The notes beneath the pieces are model-generated. The model saw only the letters and a program-made list of their open reading frames with translations, did no database searches and was not told the DNA's origin. From an uncultured Bacteroidales bacterium (GTDB taxonomy: Bacteria; Bacteroidota; Bacteroidia; Bacteroidales; UBA932), in assembly GCA_934725575.1 (NCBI GenBank), contig CAKVCK010000009.1, positions 1 to 64,000 of the forward strand: a stretch of 64,000 nt of DNA, read 5' to 3'. Shown here in pieces: positions 52,777 to 61,510 of this stretch. The translations under genes and the position numbers were made by a program. The first letter of the stretch is position 1, and each line of letters begins with the position of its first letter.

Positions 52777-54326
52777 TCAATAGAGAAATAGACTCCGTCC
52801 AGCCCGCCGTTGTCCAGATAGAAAGGAGCTCCGTAAGCATTGTTGCTTATCCAAGGGGTCTCGCGCTTCTCGAACTTCGTGTCGGCGGCCGCCTGGACAC
52901 TTCCGTCGGCGCACTCGATACGGATCTTAAGGTAGCCGCTCGGTACGGCGTTCTCGAAGGTGATCACCTTGTCAACATCAATGCCGCCCCTCTTCATCGC
53001 GAATGTGCAGGTCATCGAATATGCAGGATCGTTCGCCGTGATCTCCTGCGGGTCACAGATCTTCCACTCGTCACCGCCGTCCTGATACTTGATGTACCAG
53101 AAGACAGGCTGCTGACGGCCGTAGATCGGGAACTTTACACGGATCTTTGTGCCGGCCGCGAACTTCTTTACAGGAAGGGTGAACTCAAAGTTATCTCCGG
53201 TCCAGATTCCCTTGATGCCAGGAGAAGAGATGTTCTTGCTGTTGACCGTCTCAAGTCTCTGCTTGCACTTGTCACTCGGATCCGAAACCTTGTTCCACTG
53301 GCACCAGGCCTGTGGCTGATCCGGACAAGACCAATAGCCGTCCGAAACCCACTTAGGCTGTGTGTCCTTGGTGAAATTCTGCACCCCGTCGTACTTACCC
53401 AGCTTGAAGACAACCGGGAACGTGACAGGAACGACTCCGTCAGCTGAGCGTGAGACGGTTATCTCGGCGGTCTCCCCTGCCGCCACGACTTTCCCGATGT
53501 CGGATTTCTGGTTGTAGAACGATGTCTGCATAGTCTTTCCGTTTACATCCTCGAACTCCACATCGAAGCCGCCTTCCGGAACTGTGAACGGCAGCACGAC
53601 GACAGACACAGTGGTTGTGGCCGACTTCAGTTCCAATCCACCTTCCGGGAAGTCAAGCCTGACAGTCTTTGATTTCTCTCCAGACAATGTGAACGTCCCG
53701 GTCTCAGCGTCCAATGTTCCGCTTCCAGCGATCGCCCCGCCAAACGCTGACCCATCATACGGAGTGATAGTCAATGACTTCAAAGTCGCCGGAACACCTT
53801 CCTCGACAATGTCGGCCGGCACATTCATATTAAGCACCGAGAACGGAGTGGTGACGTCAAACTCTACGGTCGGAAGCACGGAGACCACCTTCTTGGCCGC
53901 CGTCAAAGGCAGATACCCTATCACACCCTTTGAATATTCCTGGACAGACGGCACCGTGGCGTGCAGGGACTTGATGTCCGTAGCACCGACGGCAGGGTAC
54001 ACGGCGTAGAACCTGAAATCGTGGTCTGATGAATATGCCACAACCTTGTCCGACTCGGACACGGCTTTCAGCAAGGAGGACTGGCCGGACTGGACCGTGC
54101 TCCAAGAGGCGACCGTCTGGCCGGACATAGCCACATCCGTCTTGCCGTCACGGGCGCAGAAAGCGGCGACCCCGAACGTTGTTCCTTCCGGGAGTTCTAT
54201 GCCGGATGTCTTCACGCTGAAATTGACATCCAATGTTTCGTAATCAAGAGTTCCATTGTTGTCCTTGTTGCCCGTGCAGGAAAACGACGCGACCAAGGCT
54301 CCAAGCAAAAGTAAATGCCTTCTCAT
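52773..54326 (-). CDS. Fimbrillin-like lipoprotein
   Basis: 517 residues. MRRHLLLLGALVASFSC is a lipoprotein signal. Two beta-sandwich-like parts follow, of the fimbrillin (FimA/Mfa-like) type: VNFSVKTSG, FYAVYPAVGATD, then VVLPFTVPEGGFDVEF. The C-terminal 200 residues (about 320-517) are a separate domain beginning FKLGKYDGVQNF. The start at 54326 is the ATG; the upstream longer reading begins with TTG. It is translationally coupled to the hybrid regulator, an unusual partner for a fimbrillin-like protein. Confidence 0.7.
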   Translation of the reverse strand: MRRHLLLLGALVASFSCTGNKDNNGTLDYETLDVNFSVKTSGIELPEGTTFGVAAFCARDGKTDVAMSGQTVASWSTVQSGQSSLLKAVSESDKVVAYSSDHDFRFYAVYPAVGATDIKSLHATVPSVQEYSKGVIGYLPLTAAKKVVSVLPTVEFDVTTPFSVLNMNVPADIVEEGVPATLKSLTITPYDGSAFGGAIAGSGTLDAETGTFTLSGEKSKTVRLDFPEGGLELKSATTTVSVVVLPFTVPEGGFDVEFEDVNGKTMQTSFYNQKSDIGKVVAAGETAEITVSRSADGVVPVTFPVVFKLGKYDGVQNFTKDTQPKWVSDGYWSCPDQPQAWCQWNKVSDPSDKCKQRLETVNSKNISSPGIKGIWTGDNFEFTLPVKKFAAGTKIRVKFPIYGRQQPVFWYIKYQDGGDEWKICDPQEITANDPAYSMTCTFAMKRGGIDVDKVITFENAVPSGYLKIRIECADGSVQAAADTKFEKRETPWISNNAYGAPFYLDNGGLDGVYFSIE

Positions 54327-54451
54327 ATTGTCTTTGACGTTTAGTGTTATCAAATGCCGACATCACCGCGCTCCGGTGACATCATTTTACAACGGCAAAG
54401 TAAACAATAATATTCCTGCACGAATGTAACAAAAATTCCAAAACATACAAC

Positions 54452-54486
54452 AAAGCGCCGCCACAATGCTTCGGACGGCGCTTTTG
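54452..54486 (-). terminator. Terminator of the acyl-CoA ligase gene
   Basis: AAAGCGCCG (54452-54460) pairs with CGGCGCTTT (54476-54484), with partial extension inside. It is usable in both directions and lies between the ligase stop and the fimbrillin-like gene. Confidence 0.7.
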
Positions 54487-54518
54487 TATATTCATTTCAT
54501 TCTGACGCTCCCAAAGGA

Positions 54519-56162
54519 TTACTTGTAGAGGAAGCGCTTGATGCTCATCTTAGGGGTCTTCTCGAACGGCTGGTCCACGATCTCGACCTTGGTGATCTGG
54601 CTGTAGTTCGGGAGCTGCTTGTCGGAGTTGATGCGGATTCTCTCAGGGAGGTCAGCGATTGTCTCCTGGTCAAGTCCGTCCTTGCGGAGAGCATCCTGAT
54701 CCAGATAGACGAGAGCGACGAGCCTTGCGGAACGGTCAACCACAACGGACTCCTGAACATAAGGCTGGCTGTTGACCACGGCCTCGACCTCCTCCGGGTA
54801 GATGTTCTGTCCGTTGGCGGAAAGGATCATCGACTTGCTGCGGCCTTTGATGTAGAGATTGCCGTCAGCGTCGAACAGTCCGAGGTCACCGGTACGGAGG
54901 AAACCGTCCTCGGTGAAAGCGTTGGCGGAGGCCTCAGGATTCTTGTAATAGCCAAGGCAGATGTTGTCACCCTTCGCCTGGATCTCACCGACAATGTGCT
55001 GAGGATCATCGGAATCGATCCTCACGACAGCGCAGTCAACAGGCTTTCCGCAGGAACCGGCGACATATTCAGCGCTCCCTGCATAAGCCAGCAGAGGGGT
55101 CGCCTCGGTCATTCCGTAGCCGACGGTGTAAGGAAGGCGGATCTTCTGGAACCATTTCTCGATCTCCGGATTAACAGGAGCGCCGCCCATAATGAACTCA
55201 CCTACCTCGCCGCCGAACGCGTTGATCAGGCCTTCACGGATCTTATTGAATATGATTCTGTTGACTCCGGGAACCTTCGTCAGGAACTTGATCATCGGCT
55301 TGTCCAGCATCGGTTTGATCTTGGACTTGAAGATCTTCTCCATCACGAGCGGAACGGTGATGAGCTGGTAAGGCTTAACCTCCTGGAACGCCTTCATAAG
55401 GGTGCTCGGGGTCGGGGTCTTGCCCAGCCAGTAGATTGATGTTCCGTTGCACAGAGGGTAGATGAACTCGGTCACAAGGCCGTACATATGGGCCATAGGA
55501 AGCATCGAGATCATCCTGTTCTTGTCCGATGTAGGACGGTGAACCTGACTGAACTCGATCGTGGCGCTGAAGTTCCTGTAGGTCAGCATAACGCCCTTAG
55601 GGTTGCCGGTCGAGCCGGAAGTGTAGTTGATGACTGCAAGGTCATCCCAGTTGTCGGTCGGATAGACTACGTCCTCCGGGCCGAATCCGTCAGGATATTT
55701 CTCGGCGAGAAGGTTGTCGATGTTGTTCCAGATGGCATCGATCTCAGGCTTGCGGCAGTAAAGGATCTTAAGGTTGTCCACGTCCATCACCACCTTGACC
55801 TCCGGCATCTTGGCGATGTCCAGCTTCGACCATTTGTCCGCGTTGGTCAGAAGAGCCATACTGTCGGAATGGTTCACAAGGTTCTCGACACTGTCAGGTG
55901 TGAAGTCGGCGAGGATCGGCACGATGACCGCCTCGTAGGTGTTCACGGCCAGATAGGACATTCCCCAGCGGGCGCTGTTTCTGGCCCATAGTGCGATGTG
56001 CTGTCCCTTCTGGAGGCCGGCCTTGTCGAAGAAGATGTGAAACTTCTCGATGAGGGTAGCCATCTGTGAGTATGTGAACGATTCTCCGCCGATGGTGTTG
56101 AGGGCGGATTTGTTCCAGTATTTTCTTGTCGCGTTCTGCAAACGGGTTAAATAGTGATCCAT
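54519..56162 (-). CDS. Long-chain acyl-CoA ligase / AMP-binding enzyme
   Basis: A 547-residue ANL-superfamily adenylating enzyme. The AMP motif is INYTSGSTGNPKGVMLTY, then VGYGMTEATPLL, FLRTGDLGLFDADG and the C-terminal lysine in KTPKMSIKRFLYK. It likely activates fatty acids to acyl-CoA or acyl-AMP. The start is the ATG at 56162 within GAATATG; the longer reading begins at TTG. Confidence 0.92.
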   Translation of the reverse strand: MDHYLTRLQNATRKYWNKSALNTIGGESFTYSQMATLIEKFHIFFDKAGLQKGQHIALWARNSARWGMSYLAVNTYEAVIVPILADFTPDSVENLVNHSDSMALLTNADKWSKLDIAKMPEVKVVMDVDNLKILYCRKPEIDAIWNNIDNLLAEKYPDGFGPEDVVYPTDNWDDLAVINYTSGSTGNPKGVMLTYRNFSATIEFSQVHRPTSDKNRMISMLPMAHMYGLVTEFIYPLCNGTSIYWLGKTPTPSTLMKAFQEVKPYQLITVPLVMEKIFKSKIKPMLDKPMIKFLTKVPGVNRIIFNKIREGLINAFGGEVGEFIMGGAPVNPEIEKWFQKIRLPYTVGYGMTEATPLLAYAGSAEYVAGSCGKPVDCAVVRIDSDDPQHIVGEIQAKGDNICLGYYKNPEASANAFTEDGFLRTGDLGLFDADGNLYIKGRSKSMILSANGQNIYPEEVEAVVNSQPYVQESVVVDRSARLVALVYLDQDALRKDGLDQETIADLPERIRINSDKQLPNYSQITKVEIVDQPFEKTPKMSIKRFLYK

Positions 56163-56191
56163 ATTCAAAACTCAAAATTCAATTAACTTGG

Positions 56192-56225
56192 CAAAAATAA
56201 TTGAAACTCACGGATTTTTCACAAA
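56192..56225 (-). promoter_or_regulatory. Candidate promoter of the ligase gene
   Basis: On the minus strand TATTTTTG (56199-56192) is preceded by TTTG at 56225-56222; the spacer of 22 bases is longer than ideal. On the plus strand TATATTTG (56236-56243) is a matching -7 element for the divergent HAD gene. Confidence 0.45.
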
Positions 56226-56270
56226 GAATAAATATTATATTTGTGGAAATCGGTTATTTGTGGCGAAATT

Positions 56271-57110
56271 ATGAAGAAAAAACCAATTGTTGCGCTGATT
56301 TACGACTTCGATGGGACCCTTTCTCCCGGGAATATGCAGGAGTTCGGTTTCATCCAGGCCATCGGTAAGACCCCGGAGGAGTTCTGGAGGATGAGCGACG
56401 GTCTGGCCGTCGGGCAGGACGCGAGCAATGTGCTGTCCTACATGAAAATGATGTTCGACGAGGCGAGGAAGAACGGCGTCACGCTCCGCCGGAGCGACTT
56501 CCGGAAATTCGGACGCCACATCCAACTCTTCGACGGCGTGAAGGAATGGTTCAGCCTGATCAATGAATATGGCGAGTCACGCGGCGTGCAGATCGAGCAT
56601 TACATCAACTCATCCGGCCTCAAAGAGATCATCGAGGGCAGCCCGATAGCCAAGGAGTTCAAGCACATCTTCGCCTGCTCCTACATGTACAACAAGGACG
56701 GCGAGGCCGAATGGCCGGGAATCGCCGTCGACTACACGGCGAAGACCCAGTACATATTCAAGATCAACAAGGGAATCTTCAGTGCCCACGACAACAAGAT
56801 GGTCAACGAGAGTGTCGCCGAGGACAAGAAGAGAATCCCCTACCCCCAGATGATCTACTTCGGTGACGGTGAGACCGACATCCCTTGCATGAAGATCGTC
56901 AAGATGTTCGGAGGCCACGCCATCGCCGTCTACGACGAGAGCAGTCCGAAGAAGAAAGCCTTCGCCAAGACCCTCCAGCACCAAGGCCGCGTCAACTTCA
57001 CCGTCCCCGCCAACTACACCAAGGACAGCAAGACCTACAAGGTGGTCTGCGCCATAATCGACAAGATCAAGGCCGACTGCGAGCTCAAGCGCCTCACCAA
57101 GGCCAGGTAG
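56271..57110 (+). CDS. HAD-superfamily hydrolase
   Basis: A 279-residue phosphatase-like protein. Motif I is IYDFDGTLSPG (nucleophile and acid Asp), motif II SSGLKE, and motif IV YFGDGETDIPCMK. A large cap insertion lies between motifs I and II. The substrate cannot be deduced. The start at 56271 follows the -7 element by 28 bases; the ten upstream codons are untypical. Confidence 0.85.
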   Translation: MKKKPIVALIYDFDGTLSPGNMQEFGFIQAIGKTPEEFWRMSDGLAVGQDASNVLSYMKMMFDEARKNGVTLRRSDFRKFGRHIQLFDGVKEWFSLINEYGESRGVQIEHYINSSGLKEIIEGSPIAKEFKHIFACSYMYNKDGEAEWPGIAVDYTAKTQYIFKINKGIFSAHDNKMVNESVAEDKKRIPYPQMIYFGDGETDIPCMKIVKMFGGHAIAVYDESSPKKKAFAKTLQHQGRVNFTVPANYTKDSKTYKVVCAIIDKIKADCELKRLTKAR

Positions 57111-57159
57111 GGTATTTAAGATCGGAACTTTTATAACCGGTAAGCCTTTCAAGACCACA

Positions 57160-57191
57160 ACGGCAGCATTTTATGAATATAATGCCGCCGT
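57160..57191. terminator. Terminator after the HAD gene
   Basis: ACGGCAGCATT (57160-57170) pairs with AATGCCGCCGT (57181-57191) with one mismatch; a T-rich stretch follows at 57198-57204. Confidence 0.6.
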
Positions 57192-57209
57192 CGTATGTAT
57201 TTTTGACAC

Positions 57210-57248
57210 CGACAAGAGCACAATCGCCTCTTTATGCTCCTCTTGTCG
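57210..57248. terminator. Terminator-like hairpin after the NUDIX gene
   Basis: CGACAAGAG (57210-57218) pairs perfectly with CTCTTGTCG (57240-57248). It lies just after the stop of the convergent NUDIX gene. Confidence 0.5.
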
Positions 57249-57270
57249 CGCCAATATTGGATAAGGGTTG

Positions 57271-57969
57271 TCAGAACTCAAGCCGGAAGCCTTTGCTCTT
57301 CATCTCGTCGTATTTGTCTTTGTTGAAGGTGTACTTTACGGGGATCTTCGGACCGGAGCCGGCGGGGCGCTGACCGGTGTTGGTGAGGATGCCGAGCTTG
57401 AGCATCTTGTTGGCGAAATTGCGCCTGTCGAAGGTTACCTCAAGGATAGACTCATATAGATTCTGAAGCTGGGGCATTGTGAACACCTCAGGCAGGAGCT
57501 CGAAGCCGATCGGCTCGAAATGAATCTTCTCCTTCAGTTTCCTGAGGGCGACACGCAGGATCCTGTCGTGGTCGAACGCAAGAGGAGGAATCCGGTCCAG
57601 AGGGAACCAGCTCGCCGCCTCAGCGTCATCCCCGCCCTTTACATCAGCTTTTCTGACAAGAGCGAAAAAAGCTATGGTGATGACCCGCTCGCGAGGATCC
57701 CGGTCAACTTCCGAAAAACATCCGAACTCTTCCACATAAACCGAATCAAGCCCAGTCTCCTCATTCAGCTCGCGGCGGGCACCAGTCTCGGCATCCTCAT
57801 CCATCCTGATGAATCCTCCAGGGAAAGCCCAGCTGCCTTTGTACGGATCAAGCCCCCTTCTGATCAACAGCACGGAAAGCCCATCCTTGACATCATAACC
57901 GAATATCACACAATCGGTAGTGACAGCCGGATGCGGATACTTGTAGCAATATTTCTTATTTTCGGACAT
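57271..57969 (-). CDS. NUDIX-type transcription regulator or hydrolase (NrtR/AraR-like)
   Basis: 232 residues. The N-terminal NUDIX domain has AFPGGFIRMDEDAETGARRELNEETGL, here seen as PGGFIRMDED then ARRELNEETG, so the catalytic box (GX5EX7REUXEE) is close to complete. The C-terminal 85 residues (LPEVFTMPQLQNLYESIL, FDRRNFANKML, GILTNTGQRPAG) are the winged-helix domain found in NrtR/AraR-type regulators. A palindrome at its own transcription start suggests autoregulation. The ligand (a sugar or a nucleotide sugar/ADP-ribose) is unknown. Confidence 0.85.
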   Translation of the reverse strand: MSENKKYCYKYPHPAVTTDCVIFGYDVKDGLSVLLIRRGLDPYKGSWAFPGGFIRMDEDAETGARRELNEETGLDSVYVEEFGCFSEVDRDPRERVITIAFFALVRKADVKGGDDAEAASWFPLDRIPPLAFDHDRILRVALRKLKEKIHFEPIGFELLPEVFTMPQLQNLYESILEVTFDRRNFANKMLKLGILTNTGQRPAGSGPKIPVKYTFNKDKYDEMKSKGFRLEF

Positions 57970-57977
57970 ATTACTGT

Positions 57978-58050
57978 GTAAATTTTACGCAAAGATAGTG
58001 TATATTTCTGAAAACGCAATATTTCGGGAAAATTTTACGCAAAGCATAGT
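57978..58050 (-). promoter_or_regulatory. Promoter of the NUDIX regulator with operator-like palindrome
   Basis: On the minus strand TTG (58019-58017), 19 bases, TATCTTTG (57997-57990). The palindrome GTAAATTTTAC (57978-57988) covers the start of transcription. A second related site (AAAATTTTACGCAAAG, about 58030-58045) lies 50 bases upstream, in the same orientation. Confidence 0.7.
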
Positions 58051-58080
58051 GAGTTGACAGATAATCCAACTGGGCAAGAG

Positions 58081-58132
58081 AAAGTCTCCTTCCTAAATTT
58101 TGGTAACGTGCAAAATTTAGGAAGGAGACTTT
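58081..58132. terminator. 21-base-pair perfect hairpin
   Basis: 58081-58101 and 58112-58132 are perfect inverted copies (AAAGTCTCCTTCC at the outer end) around a 10-base loop. It lies 240 bases after the histidine phosphatase stop and before the NUDIX promoter. It could be a terminator, but the stem is longer and the loop larger than is usual. Confidence 0.6.
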
Positions 58133-58189
58133 TCTTACCGCCCCTAACCTGAATGACCTGAAAGAAAAATGTCCACCGAAACGCCAATC

Positions 58190-58350
58190 CACCGGAGAAA
58201 CAGCATAATACCACAGTTTTGTCCGGTAGATAGGGCTTTCACCGGAGAAACGGTGCGATATCACGGGTTTGTCCGGTAGATAGGGTTCTCACCGGAGGAA
58301 CGGCGCCACGTCACTGGTTTGTCCGGTAAACAAGGCTTTCACCGGAGAAA
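58190..58350. repeat. Tandem array of 50-base hairpin units
   Basis: CACCGGAGAAAC-type segments begin at 58190, 58240, 58290 and 58340, exactly 50 bases apart. Each unit holds the inverted pair ACCGGAGAAAC and GTTTGTCCGGT, with 14 variable bases in the loop, then AGATAGGGCTTT or a variant. Three full units and part of a fourth. No gene is visible between 57970 and 58375. Confidence 0.75.
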
Positions 58351-58375
58351 GGCATAGGAACCAGCCGCACACGCG

Positions 58376-59728
58376 CTACTTCCCGTAATATTCCTTGAAG
58401 GCGGTCCAGGAATAGAAGGACGGGGCGACCTGCGGGATCGGGAGGGAGGCCTCGCGGCCGTTATAAAGGACTTTGACGAGGATCTCCGAGGCACGCTTGC
58501 TGCGGTAGAAGATGAGCTGGAGGTTGGCGGCCATAGGGACCTTGTCGCTTCTCCAATAATTCTTCACCTCCTTCGGATCATCCACAACCGCCCCGAAATT
58601 ATCCAGACGCATATAGGAGACCAAAGGCAGGACAGCGGTGTCGTGCGAGAAACGGAGGCTCAACTGAACCTCACCGGAAGCAAGATCCTTGTCCGCCTCC
58701 TTTATGATGTTCTCAAGGATCGCAGCGTTCTTCGTGCAACCGAAGTTGTCTGTCAGAGGCGAGCGCCCCATATAGAGGTAGCCATTATAATTCCTGACCT
58801 CCCAGATGCCGAAAAGCTCATCAAATGTGAATATGTCCGAGAACTTATCAGCCTGCTCACCGTCAAGGCACTGGATTCCGACCACGACCGTGCGGAGATT
58901 GGACTCGAACTGCCACATCCCGAACGTGGACTCAAGATAGTCTGTGTCATTGAAATATCTGGAGCAGAAAGTCTTGGGATCAATAAGCGAAGCCTGCACC
59001 TCGGCGGCCGAAGCCTTGGCCTCAGACGGAATCTGAGTCTTGACCCGGTACGGATTCTGACCTCCGTCCGGCTCAAGGACCGGAAGATAAACCCTACCTG
59101 CATCCACTGAATATGTCAGGTCTTTGTCCAGACCTTTCAGCTCGTCCATAAAAGACATCATACTCAGCATCACACGAGGCACAGCAGTGGAAAGGACGGA
59201 AGCCCTTGTCTTGCCCTTGAACACTTCCGGAAACTCCTTGTACATCGTGGCCGCAATGAACCGATGCTGCTTCTGGCCTTCGACAGTCAAGTCACCACCC
59301 CTGTTGGCCACGGACGGATAAAACTTCTCGTAACGGGAATATAGATCCTCACCAGCCGCAGTCAGTTTACCGGCCGAATGAGCCTCCGAAAGTACCTTAC
59401 GGACAGCTTCATAGACGCCATCTCCGAGGCCGTACCTGGCTCCGTGACGGCCGATGTGGCTGATATATACCGGCTTGTAACCCCTCGGGGCAGGAGTGAT
59501 CCTGACTTCGTCAAGCGGGTACATATAATATTCACCGCCAAGAAGATTCTTGTCGGCCATCATCTCGGAACGAGTATCGTACTTGACGACAGCGTCCTTG
59601 ACACCATATTCAGCCTCAACAGCAAGCCTCTGCTCCGGAGTAGCGGGAGTCTGGGCGAATGAATATGTCCCTGCGGCGAGCAGAGCGGCCACCGCAAGGA
59701 CAATGTTCTTCAGGATTATCTTTTTCAT
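58376..59728 (-). CDS. Histidine acid phosphatase family protein (exported)
   Basis: A 450-residue branch-2 histidine phosphatase with a signal peptide (about 1-24, ending TYSFAQ). The catalytic RHG is in SHIGRHGARYG near residue 84, and the proton donor is in RFSHDTAVLPL. The HD rather than HAE form points to an acid phosphatase rather than a typical inositol-polyphosphate phosphatase, although both occur in this family. The start at 59728 gives the signal peptide; the 96 upstream codons belong to another frame of the next gene. Confidence 0.85.
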   Translation of the reverse strand: MKKIILKNIVLAVAALLAAGTYSFAQTPATPEQRLAVEAEYGVKDAVVKYDTRSEMMADKNLLGGEYYMYPLDEVRITPAPRGYKPVYISHIGRHGARYGLGDGVYEAVRKVLSEAHSAGKLTAAGEDLYSRYEKFYPSVANRGGDLTVEGQKQHRFIAATMYKEFPEVFKGKTRASVLSTAVPRVMLSMMSFMDELKGLDKDLTYSVDAGRVYLPVLEPDGGQNPYRVKTQIPSEAKASAAEVQASLIDPKTFCSRYFNDTDYLESTFGMWQFESNLRTVVVGIQCLDGEQADKFSDIFTFDELFGIWEVRNYNGYLYMGRSPLTDNFGCTKNAAILENIIKEADKDLASGEVQLSLRFSHDTAVLPLVSYMRLDNFGAVVDDPKEVKNYWRSDKVPMAANLQLIFYRSKRASEILVKVLYNGREASLPIPQVAPSFYSWTAFKEYYGK

Positions 59729-59741
59729 CGACACGAATATA

Positions 59742-61484
59742 TTAAAGCAATTCGATGTCAGCCTTGATGGCGGCCGGAGCAAACTCAGGGATGAACTTCC
59801 AGGAACCGATGACCTTCGGATCACCGACGACAGCCGGATCAACGCACCCGTTCTTCTTGAAGTACTGGTAGAGAATCGTCCTGAACTCCGGTCCACGGTA
59901 AACGATCCGCTCCTCGACAGACTTCGTGTCGGTAAGGCCCGCGGCTTTGAGAAGGCCGCCAGAGCCAACTGACCTGTAAGTGGTGATCGCGGCGGTATAT
60001 TCCTTGTCAAGTTCAAACTTGCTTCCGTCGGCCATTCCGGTGATCACAATGCGTGAACCGTAAGGTTTTGTCACATCAACGGTATAGTTGATTCCGGCCG
60101 CTGAGTCGAAGTTGGCCGGGCTCTTGGCGAGCTTCCAGGCCATCTTGCCGGTGGAGTAATCCTTTGACTGCTTGATCTTCAAAACGTGGGCACCTTCGGA
60201 AGGCTCTGTCACAGTGTTGATCCAAGCGTCATAACTGGCCTCAAGGTATTTCAGAATCTCGGCACCGGTCAGTCTCAGGACAACCAGCTTGTTCTCGTAA
60301 GGATAGACCTTGCGGATGTCCTGATAACGAACCTCTCCGGCAGGGACTTTCCCGTCAATAAGAAGGGTCGCCGAAAGGGATATGTCAACAGGATAGGCGC
60401 TCATAGCGAGGGTGTGCAGAAAGTTCATATAGTCGCACTGCTTGTAGTAGAACTCTCTGGAAACCAAGTCTTTCTTGATCTCGCCGACAGCGCTCGTCAT
60501 AAAACCGTGAACGTTTTCGTAATCGGACTGGAAGGCCTCTTCCATAGCGGTGTCATAGTCCTCGCTCTTGATGGAGGTCATCCTGGCTTCCAAGGTACGG
60601 CTGACGACCTTTCCGCCTTTCACTACAAGTTTGATGTCTGTGACACCAGCGTTCTGACCGGTCCTGCCGCAATCCAAAACCACGATACTGTCCGCGCTCA
60701 TCACTTTGTTGGCGTGGTCGTGACCGGTGACGACAACATCCACTCCCCTAAGGCTCTTGAACAGGTCAAGTCCCTGTTTCTCAAGGTTCAGGCCGTCGCC
60801 CTTTCCCATCGCGGTGTGAGCCACGACTATCACGATATGCGGCTTTTCCTTGGAGCTCACCTTATCCACATCCTCTTGAACCAGAGGCAGAAGCGACTCG
60901 AAACGGAGGCCGGAGACGCAGCTTCCGTCCATCAGCGAGGCGTTAGCGGCGTTGGTGTACCCCAGAACCGCGACCTTGACTCCTCCTTTCTTAATTATTG
61001 AATATGCCGGGAAATATGGCTTGCCGTTCCTGTCGGACAGGGCGTTGCCGGCCAGAAGCGGGATGCCTTCCTTCTTCATCTCCTTGGCGACACGGTCATA
61101 GACACGATGTCCGGACTCGAAATCGGAATGGCCGGCGACAACGGCATCGTATTTCATATAGGAAGCCAGTCTTGGATAGAGATGCGAGGAGGCTGTGTCC
61201 ACATAGTTGTAATAGAACGGAGCTCCGCTGCCGAAGAAATTGTCTCCGGCATCTATAAGGATGACATTGTCGGAGCCTTTCTCGGCACGGACACCGTTCA
61301 CAAAGGCACTTTGGGCCATCAGGGAGCCTCTGGCCCGCCCTCCGTCTTCTATCGGTTTGGCGAACCAGTAGCCGTGGCCGTCACCGGTGGACACCACCGA
61401 AAGGTTGTACTCTCCATCCTTCAGGGTGGAGCAGGCCGATACGGCCAACGCGGCCATCGCCGCAATGATTGGTTTAATTTTCAT
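59742..61484 (-). CDS. UshA-like 5'-nucleotidase/metallophosphoesterase lipoprotein with altered motif
   Basis: 580 residues, lipoprotein (LAVSAC). The N-terminal calcineurin-like domain has STGDGHGYWF (DxH), IDAGDNFFGS (GD), VVVAHTAMGKG and VVTGHDHANKV (GHxH). The position of the GNH(E/D) motif reads AGHSDFESG: the metal-binding Asn is His and the catalytic His is Ser. The C-terminal 5'-nucleotidase domain is present (YENKLVVLRLTGAEILKYLE, then TYRSVGSGGLL). It may have changed activity or substrate. It is 13 bases upstream of the phosphatase gene, in one operon of exported phosphoesterases. Confidence 0.85.
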   Translation of the reverse strand: MKIKPIIAAMAALAVSACSTLKDGEYNLSVVSTGDGHGYWFAKPIEDGGRARGSLMAQSAFVNGVRAEKGSDNVILIDAGDNFFGSGAPFYYNYVDTASSHLYPRLASYMKYDAVVAGHSDFESGHRVYDRVAKEMKKEGIPLLAGNALSDRNGKPYFPAYSIIKKGGVKVAVLGYTNAANASLMDGSCVSGLRFESLLPLVQEDVDKVSSKEKPHIVIVVAHTAMGKGDGLNLEKQGLDLFKSLRGVDVVVTGHDHANKVMSADSIVVLDCGRTGQNAGVTDIKLVVKGGKVVSRTLEARMTSIKSEDYDTAMEEAFQSDYENVHGFMTSAVGEIKKDLVSREFYYKQCDYMNFLHTLAMSAYPVDISLSATLLIDGKVPAGEVRYQDIRKVYPYENKLVVLRLTGAEILKYLEASYDAWINTVTEPSEGAHVLKIKQSKDYSTGKMAWKLAKSPANFDSAAGINYTVDVTKPYGSRIVITGMADGSKFELDKEYTAAITTYRSVGSGGLLKAAGLTDTKSVEERIVYRGPEFRTILYQYFKKNGCVDPAVVGDPKVIGSWKFIPEFAPAAIKADIELL

Positions 61485-61510
61485 CTATGAATATGTTTTA
61501 TTTGAGTGTG

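Noticed and set aside
58190..58350. Possible CRISPR array
   Set aside because: The conserved part is about 36 bases, but the variable parts are only 14 bases, each unit is itself a hairpin, and there are no cas genes nearby.
59729..60016. N-terminal extension of the histidine phosphatase
   Set aside because: The 96 extra codons overlap the phosphoesterase gene in another frame, and a perfect signal peptide starts at 59728.
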